This document shows positions 5,705-7,441 of a stretch of DNA of 7,441 bases, in pieces. Position 1 is the first letter of the stretch. Every line of letters begins with the position of its first letter. Location: positions 1 to 7,441 of the forward strand of contig CACXFD010000019.1 in the NCBI GenBank assembly GCA_902766845.1. Direction: 5' to 3'. The notes under the pieces are model-generated. The model was not told the origin of the DNA. It worked only from the letters and a program-made list of their open reading frames with translations, and searched no databases. This stretch comes from an uncultured Lachnospiraceae bacterium. Lineage in GTDB: Bacteria > Bacillota > Clostridia > Lachnospirales > Lachnospiraceae. A program made the translations under genes and the position numbers.

Positions 5705-7006
5705 ATGGACATCGAACTGATCTACGCGGACGGAACGGCGGAGCGCGAACGGCTCGCGCGGCTGCGCGAGCGCAGCGCACAGACGGACAAGGCGGTCACG
5801 GCCACGGTCTCGGAGATCCTTGAACAGGTCCGGACCCGCGGGGACGCGGCGGTCCGCGCCTATACCGAAAAATTTGACGGGGCCTGTCCCGACACGTTCG
5901 AGGTCCCGCGCAGCGTGCTGGACGAGGCGCTGTCGCAGGCCGACCCGGCCTTTGTGGCGTCGCTTCGGACCGCGGCGGCCAACATCGCGGATTTCCATCG
6001 CCGCCAGAAGCGCGAGAGCTTCGTGGTGACGCGACCCGACGGGACCCTGATGGGCCAGCGCGTGCGCGGGCTCAAACGGGTGGGGCTGTACGTGCCGGGC
6101 GGCACGGCGGCCTATCCGTCTTCGGTGCTGATGAACGCGGTGCCGGCCCGGATCGCGGGCGTGGAAGAGCTCATCATGGTCACGCCGCCCGGGAAAGACG
6201 GCCGGCCGGTCACCGATGTGCTGGCCGCGGCGGCCGTGGCGGGCGTGGACCGGGTGTTCCTGATGGGCGGCGCGCAGGCCGTGGCCGCGCTTGCGTACGG
6301 GACCGAGACCGTGCCGCGGGTGGACAAGATCGTTGGGCCCGGAAACATCTTCGTGGCCACCGCGAAAAAGCTGCTGTACGGAATCGTGGATATCGACATG
6401 ATCGCCGGCCCCAGCGAGATCCTCGTGATCGCGGATGAGACGGCCCGGCCGGACTGGCTGGCCGCGGACCTGATGAGCCAGGCCGAGCATGACCGGATGG
6501 CGAGCGCGATCCTGCTGACGACCAGTGAGACGGTCGCACGCGAGACGGTGCGGGAACTGGAAAAGCAGATGCCGGCCCTGTCCCGGCGCGAGATCATCGA
6601 AGCTTCGCTCCGGGATTACGGGACCGTGATCGTCTGCCGGAGCGACGAGGAGATGGTCGCTCTCGCGAATGATCTGGCGCCCGAGCATCTCGAAGTCATG
6701 ACGAAGGCTCCGATGGAGTACGTCGGACGGCTGGACAACGCCGGATCGGTCTTCCTGGGCCGGTACGCGCCCGAGCCCCTTGGGGATTACCTGGCCGGCC
6801 CCAACCATGTGCTCCCGACCGGCGGGACCGCGCGGTTCTTTTCGCCGCTCGGCGTGGACAGCTTCATCAAGCGGTCGAGCTTCATCTACTATACCGAAGA
6901 GGCGCTGGCCGGCGCGGCGGAGGATATCGTGCGGCTGGCGGAGAAGGAACGGCTGACCGCGCACGCGCATTCGATCCGCGTGCGGTTCGGCGAAAAAGAT
7001 CTGTAA
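5705..7006 (+). CDS. hisD: Histidinol dehydrogenase
   Basis: Zinc enzyme that oxidises L-histidinol through histidinal to L-histidine with two NAD+, ending the pathway. The 433 residues equal the usual family length. Visible family segments are GLYVPGGTAAYPSSVLMNA (127-145), MGGAQAVAALAYGT (187-200), DKIVGPGN (207-214) and DMIAGPSEIL (231-240). Expected zinc ligands are present: Gln259 and His262 in SQAEHD, Asp361 in GDYLAGPNHVLPTGG, and His422 in the C-terminal AHAHSIRVR segment. The catalytic Glu327-His328 pair lies in APEHLE. AAAGGA (5692-5697) sits 7 bases before the ATG; the AAAGGATAC...ATATGG start context closely resembles that of hisZ. It is the third gene of the hisZ-hisG-hisD-hisC run, with hisC 61 bp downstream, presumably on one transcript. 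No oddities are seen. Confidence 0.97.
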   Translation: MDIELIYADGTAERERLARLRERSAQTDKAVTATVSEILEQVRTRGDAAVRAYTEKFDGACPDTFEVPRSVLDEALSQADPAFVASLRTAAANIADFHRRQKRESFVVTRPDGTLMGQRVRGLKRVGLYVPGGTAAYPSSVLMNAVPARIAGVEELIMVTPPGKDGRPVTDVLAAAAVAGVDRVFLMGGAQAVAALAYGTETVPRVDKIVGPGNIFVATAKKLLYGIVDIDMIAGPSEILVIADETARPDWLAADLMSQAEHDRMASAILLTTSETVARETVRELEKQMPALSRREIIEASLRDYGTVIVCRSDEEMVALANDLAPEHLEVMTKAPMEYVGRLDNAGSVFLGRYAPEPLGDYLAGPNHVLPTGGTARFFSPLGVDSFIKRSSFIYYTEEALAGAAEDIVRLAEKERLTAHAHSIRVRFGEKDL

Positions 7007-7067
7007 GATACGGGCCGGACGGAAGAGGCGGTCCGATACAGCAGCAAAAGAAAAAGAGTGAGGAACG

Positions 7068-7441
7068 ATGGGATTTCGGCTGCCGGAGAAACTGAAGGAT
7101 CTCGAATACTATGAACCGGTCACGGAAGCATACCGGATCCGGCTGGACGCCAACGAGAGCTGGCATGGCCTGCCCGCCCCGCTGCAGGAGGAACTGCTCG
7201 GAAAGATACGGGAACTGGATCTGAACCGCTACCCGGATCCGTATGCCACCGAGCTGCGGCGCCTGGCCGGCGCCTGGTACGGCCTGCCGTCCTCCTGCTT
7301 GACGCCGGGGTGCGGATCCGATGAGCTGATCGGCCTGATCCTGTCCAATCTGCTCGGGCCCGGAGACCGGTGCGTGGTGGCGATGCCCGACTTTTCGATG
7401 TACGCGTTCTACGCGGGCCTGGCCGGTGTGGAAGCGGTGGA
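7068..7441 (+). CDS. hisC: Histidinol-phosphate aminotransferase, N-terminal part (3' end outside window)
   Basis: Fold-type I PLP enzyme that transaminates imidazole-acetol phosphate with glutamate to give histidinol phosphate. Only 124 codons are visible of an expected ~350. The segment shows the HisC pattern: LDANES (27-32), NRYPDPYATELR (54-65), GCGSDELIGLIL (82-93; the SDE part lies in the PLP-phosphate region) and MPDFSMYAFYAGL, where an aromatic residue stacks on PLP. The catalytic lysine lies beyond the window. The start is ATG 7068, with GAGGA (7060-7064) only three bases upstream; this is shorter spacing than for the other genes, but no better start is seen. The order after hisD is typical of Bacillota his operons. 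A related class I/II aminotransferase is possible from the fragment alone, but context favours HisC. Confidence 0.92.
   Translation, partial: MGFRLPEKLKDLEYYEPVTEAYRIRLDANESWHGLPAPLQEELLGKIRELDLNRYPDPYATELRRLAGAWYGLPSSCLTPGCGSDELIGLILSNLLGPGDRCVVAMPDFSMYAFYAGLAGVEAV

Noticed and set aside
5315..6970. 551-codon minus-strand frame across hisG and hisD
   Set aside because: Same shadow pattern, opposite two well-conserved his genes; no RBS or domain supports it.
7016..7035. Hairpin CGGAC/GTCCG in the hisD-hisC gap as a terminator
   Set aside because: Only five pairs with a 10-base loop and no T-run after it; hisC continues the operon.

Overview
The window is a GC-rich stretch (clearly above 60% GC by eye) of a bacterial chromosome. 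All genes are on the + strand and nearly all belong to amino-acid metabolism. Several traits point to a high-GC member of the Bacillota, probably Clostridia. They are a short-form HisG paired with a HisZ regulatory subunit, a LeuA of the ~550-residue type that to my memory resembles clostridial enzymes, AGGAGG-like ribosome binding sites, and a consensus sigma-A promoter. Genus and species cannot be read from the sequence.

Layout: (1) 1-897 is the 3' part of leuS (leucyl-tRNA synthetase), from the end of the catalytic domain to the C-terminus. (2) 898-1043 is a 146-bp gap with a strong GC-rich hairpin whose 5' arm has a second possible partner upstream. (3) 1044-2702 is leuA (2-isopropylmalate synthase), so a leucine-using and a leucine-making gene are adjacent. 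(4) 2703-2796 holds a terminator-like hairpin, a second hairpin and a repeated palindrome. (5) 2797-3717 encodes a patatin-like lipid hydrolase with an intact Ser/Asp dyad. (6) 3718-3819 carries the clearest regulatory region: TTGACA, 17 bp, then a TGn-extended TACTAT, with two dyads sharing a GTTACTA repeat over and just after the -10, followed by a leader hairpin. (7) 3820 to the window end is the start of a histidine operon, hisZ-hisG-hisD-hisC, with hisC cut by the window edge.

The his genes work together as follows. HisZ and short HisG form the ATP phosphoribosyltransferase that starts histidine synthesis. HisD performs the last two oxidations to histidine. HisC performs the transamination two steps before the end. 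hisZ and hisG overlap by four bases (ATGA), which fits translational coupling of two subunits of one enzyme. leuA commits 2-ketoisovalerate to leucine, and LeuRS charges leucine onto tRNA. The patatin-like gene has no evident link to either pathway.

I see no mobile element, CRISPR array, tRNA, rRNA, T-box or broken gene. The coding content is ordinary. What deserves a second look is regulatory: the his promoter/operator, and the two gaps flanking leuA, where one segment has two alternative pairing partners.
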